Translations under genes and position numbers: made by a program
Shown here: positions 4,224-5,989 of the stretch, one piece after another
How the letters are laid out: each line of letters starts with the position of its first letter
Position numbering within the stretch: position 1 is the first letter of the stretch
From: an uncultured Porphyromonadaceae bacterium
GTDB taxonomy: Bacteria; Bacteroidota; Bacteroidia; Bacteroidales; Muribaculaceae
Reading direction: 5' to 3'
NCBI GenBank assembly: GCA_947176615.1
Contig: CAMWRO010000189.1
Location: forward strand, 1-5,989
DNA length: 5,989 bases
Notes under the pieces: generated by a model
What the model saw: only the letters and a program-made list of their open reading frames with translations
Database searches by the model: none
What the model was told of the DNA's origin: nothing

Positions 4224-5852
4224 ATGAAAAAGAATATAACAGTCAATATGTTTGGCATCTTGTATCCCATCGACGAGGATGCCTACGAGTTGCTCAACCG
4301 TTATCTCTCCAATATGCGCGGATATTTTTCGCGTCAGGACGGAGGAACTGAAATAGCCGACGATATAGAGGCCCGCGTGGCCGAATTGATGAACGAATTG
4401 CGACAGAGCGGTGTCAATGCCGTCACCATCGAGCATGTGCAGTCCATTATCAGCCGCATCGGCAGCCCCGAGCAACTTGACGAAATAGATGTGGAGACTA
4501 CAACCGAGAGCGGCCCTGTTCCGCCACCCTATAATCCGCCCGCAGGCCCAAAACCCGAGAAAAAACTTTATCGCGACATCGACCACAAGATGCTTGGCGG
4601 TGTTCTTGCCGGTCTCGGCTGCTATCTCGGCCTGAATCCGCTGTGGTTGCGCCTTGCCGCGCTCGTGATATTTTTCTGTTCCTATGGTTGGGCGACACTC
4701 ATCTACATTGTTTTCTGGGTGTTGATTCCGCCCGCTGTCACCCCTGAGGAGCGGTTGCAGATGAAAGGGGAGCCTGTCAATTTCGACAATCTCCGCGAGG
4801 AATTTCTCAACGGAACCCGCGAGATGGTCAACCGCTCCTCGGCCGGGTCGTTCATGAGCGGCGTGTTGCAGGTTCTCTGTTCGATTTTCAAGGTATTGCT
4901 CTACGTTGTCGGCATCGCGGTGCTTGTCGGGTGTGCCTTCACATTGTTGGCTGCGCTGATAGGTGGATGCGGACTGCTGCTTGCCCCGTGGGGCGACATG
5001 GGTGACCTGTTTGGCCACGATTTCCCTCTTGTGATAATGGCTAAGACATGTTCTCCGTGGACACTTTGGATTTTCAGCATAAGCCTGATAGTCTCCCTTG
5101 CGCTTACGCTCTATATCGGTGCGCACTTTATTCTGCGGATGGCGGGACGCATCACTCCGATGAGCAAGGGTCTTAAAGTGACAAGCGGGATTGTGTGGCT
5201 CGTAGCCGTGGTGGTGCTTTTCGGATCATGGTCGAGGGTTCTCCATTCTGTCTCGGTCGGTATCAGACCTCATGAGGAACAGCGGGCCGAGGAACGAGAC
5301 GCGAAAGAGCGCGCCTATGTTACCGATATGGGATGGCGCATCGTCCATGACCGCAATGTTTCTGACAACCGTTTGACCAAGAAGGGTGAACATTATTCGG
5401 GCAACCGCGACCGCCGTTATTTCGACGGCTACAACAGTGACGGCTCGATGGCCTATGAGGTCGTGTGTGATGCCAAGGTCGCACCGGGGACCTATACTCT
5501 CGAAGCGGTGGCGCGCACCGACGGGCAGGGTTGCGAAATCTTTGCTGTTAACGGTGACAGAACGCGTTACGCTGCGGCAGTCCCCGTGTGCGGCAATGTC
5601 GGCGGCAGCGTATGGGCCGATGCCAAACTCACCCTCGAATCTGACACCACGACCTCGGCGCAGCATGAGCGACTGAAACAGCTGGCCAAGGTCAACCACA
5701 ACAAAGGTTACGGATGGTCGACCGTGACCGTCAGCGACATAATCGTCGGCCCTGACAGCATCGTGACCTACGGCGTTACCAACCAGTCACCCACAACCTC
5801 GTGGGATGGCAGCTGGCTCTCAGCGACCGCCTTTGAACTGAAAAAGCAATGA
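4224..5852 (+). CDS. HAAS-like/PspC-domain membrane protein with a C-terminal beta-rich domain
   Basis: 542 residues. Residues 1-90 form a charged helical domain (ITVNMFGILYPIDEDAYELL, then EIADDIEARVAEL and VTIEHVQSIISRIGSPEQL) resembling the HAAS-type partner domains found beside PadR genes. A Pro-rich linker (98-112) leads to a PspC domain (about 114-170: LYRDIDHKMLGGVLAGLGCYLGLNPLWLRL, then a hydrophobic segment ending WVLIPP). Further membrane segments lie at about 217-254, 279-305 and 319-337. A charged stretch (351-365, EEQRAEERDAKERAY) and a soluble region of about 150 residues rich in alternating beta pattern (APGTYTLEAVARTDGQGCEIFAVNG, 420-444) follow, which looks like a jelly-roll or galactose-binding-like fold, presumably periplasmic. 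PspC proteins sense membrane damage in the phage-shock response. The ATG at 4224 gives the family N-terminus; the upstream in-frame extension to 4173 overlaps padR and has no similarity. Likely role: envelope sensor signalling to PadR, by inference. Confidence 0.87.
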   Translation: MKKNITVNMFGILYPIDEDAYELLNRYLSNMRGYFSRQDGGTEIADDIEARVAELMNELRQSGVNAVTIEHVQSIISRIGSPEQLDEIDVETTTESGPVPPPYNPPAGPKPEKKLYRDIDHKMLGGVLAGLGCYLGLNPLWLRLAALVIFFCSYGWATLIYIVFWVLIPPAVTPEERLQMKGEPVNFDNLREEFLNGTREMVNRSSAGSFMSGVLQVLCSIFKVLLYVVGIAVLVGCAFTLLAALIGGCGLLLAPWGDMGDLFGHDFPLVIMAKTCSPWTLWIFSISLIVSLALTLYIGAHFILRMAGRITPMSKGLKVTSGIVWLVAVVVLFGSWSRVLHSVSVGIRPHEEQRAEERDAKERAYVTDMGWRIVHDRNVSDNRLTKKGEHYSGNRDRRYFDGYNSDGSMAYEVVCDAKVAPGTYTLEAVARTDGQGCEIFAVNGDRTRYAAAVPVCGNVGGSVWADAKLTLESDTTTSAQHERLKQLAKVNHNKGYGWSTVTVSDIIVGPDSIVTYGVTNQSPTTSWDGSWLSATAFELKKQ

Positions 5853-5875
5853 AATAGATATTGATTTTAGGGATG

Positions 5876-5913
5876 AATGTCCGGGGCGCAGTTTGTGTCC
5901 CGGACATTTTTTT
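5876..5913 (+). terminator. Intrinsic terminator after the PspC-domain gene
   Basis: A stem of up to 14 pairs (5876-5889 with 5895-5908, mostly G-C at its core, two G-U pairs near the loop) closes a 5-base loop. The descending arm runs into a T-tract (5907-5913). It begins 23 bases after the stop codon and ends the padR-pspC unit. Confidence 0.92.
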
Positions 5914-5989
5914 CTCTGATCACAGAATAAAAATGACAAATAAAAACTAACAATTGGCGTGCGTGGCAAATATACTCCGGGGTAGAGCG

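Noticed and set aside
5966..5974. Minus-strand TATATTTGC resembling a -7 promoter box
   Set aside because: The matching -33 position lies outside the window and leftward transcription would meet only the terminator and the antisense strand of the PspC gene.
5966..5989. GGTAGAGCG at the right edge resembling the D-arm of a tRNA
   Set aside because: The preceding bases do not give a proper acceptor strand, T8-A9 or A14, and the D-stem has a mismatch; the rest would lie outside the window, so no tRNA can be supported.

Overview
The window looks like an ordinary chromosomal stretch of a Bacteroidota genome, most likely order Bacteroidales. A GC-rich member such as the Muribaculaceae would fit, but the sequence cannot settle the family. 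Reasons: promoter-like sites match the Bacteroidota consensus (TTTG or TTG, about 20 bases, then TAnnTTTG) rather than the E. coli one; most genes lack a strong Shine-Dalgarno; and the gene types are typical of this phylum (CCDC81-like HU domain fused to SPOR, Rossmann/DUF2520 protein, KdsC-like HAD, Maf, PadR plus HAAS/PspC). All seven supported genes are on the + strand. Coding DNA is GC-rich and the intergenic DNA is AT-rich.

Bases 1-239 are non-coding as far as can be seen. They hold a long imperfect inverted repeat (67-163) with a nested small hairpin, then two overlapping promoter-like sites just before the first gene.

Bases 240-3713 carry five tightly packed genes that read like one transcription unit: a membrane-anchored HU/SPOR protein, a small nitroreductase-family flavoprotein, a Rossmann/DUF2520 oxidoreductase-like protein, a KdsC-like HAD phosphatase and a YhdE-type Maf nucleotide pyrophosphatase. 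The last four are joined by 4-, 20- and 7-base overlaps, so translational coupling is likely. The unit ends at a strong hairpin/T-tract terminator (3742-3777). Shared themes are the cell envelope (SPOR peptidoglycan binding, Kdo synthesis) and metabolite or nucleotide clean-up, but a single common pathway is not shown.

Bases 3778-5913 form a second, self-contained unit. A perfect two-copy 11-base A-tract repeat abuts an 8+8 palindrome that overlaps a Bacteroidota-type promoter. This is followed by a short PadR-family repressor and, 8 bases later, a 542-residue membrane protein with a HAAS-like N-terminus, a PspC domain, several membrane segments and a C-terminal beta-rich domain that is probably exported. 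A second strong terminator (5876-5913) closes the unit. The arrangement suggests an autoregulated envelope-stress or envelope-sensing module that lacks pspA, pspB and pspF in this window.

The final 76 bases (5914-5989) contain no supported gene. I see no CRISPR array, insertion sequence, phage gene or clear RNA gene. The most interesting points are the PadR/HAAS/PspC module with its promoter architecture, the HU-membrane-SPOR protein with a possibly leaderless GTG start, and the long inverted repeat near the left edge.
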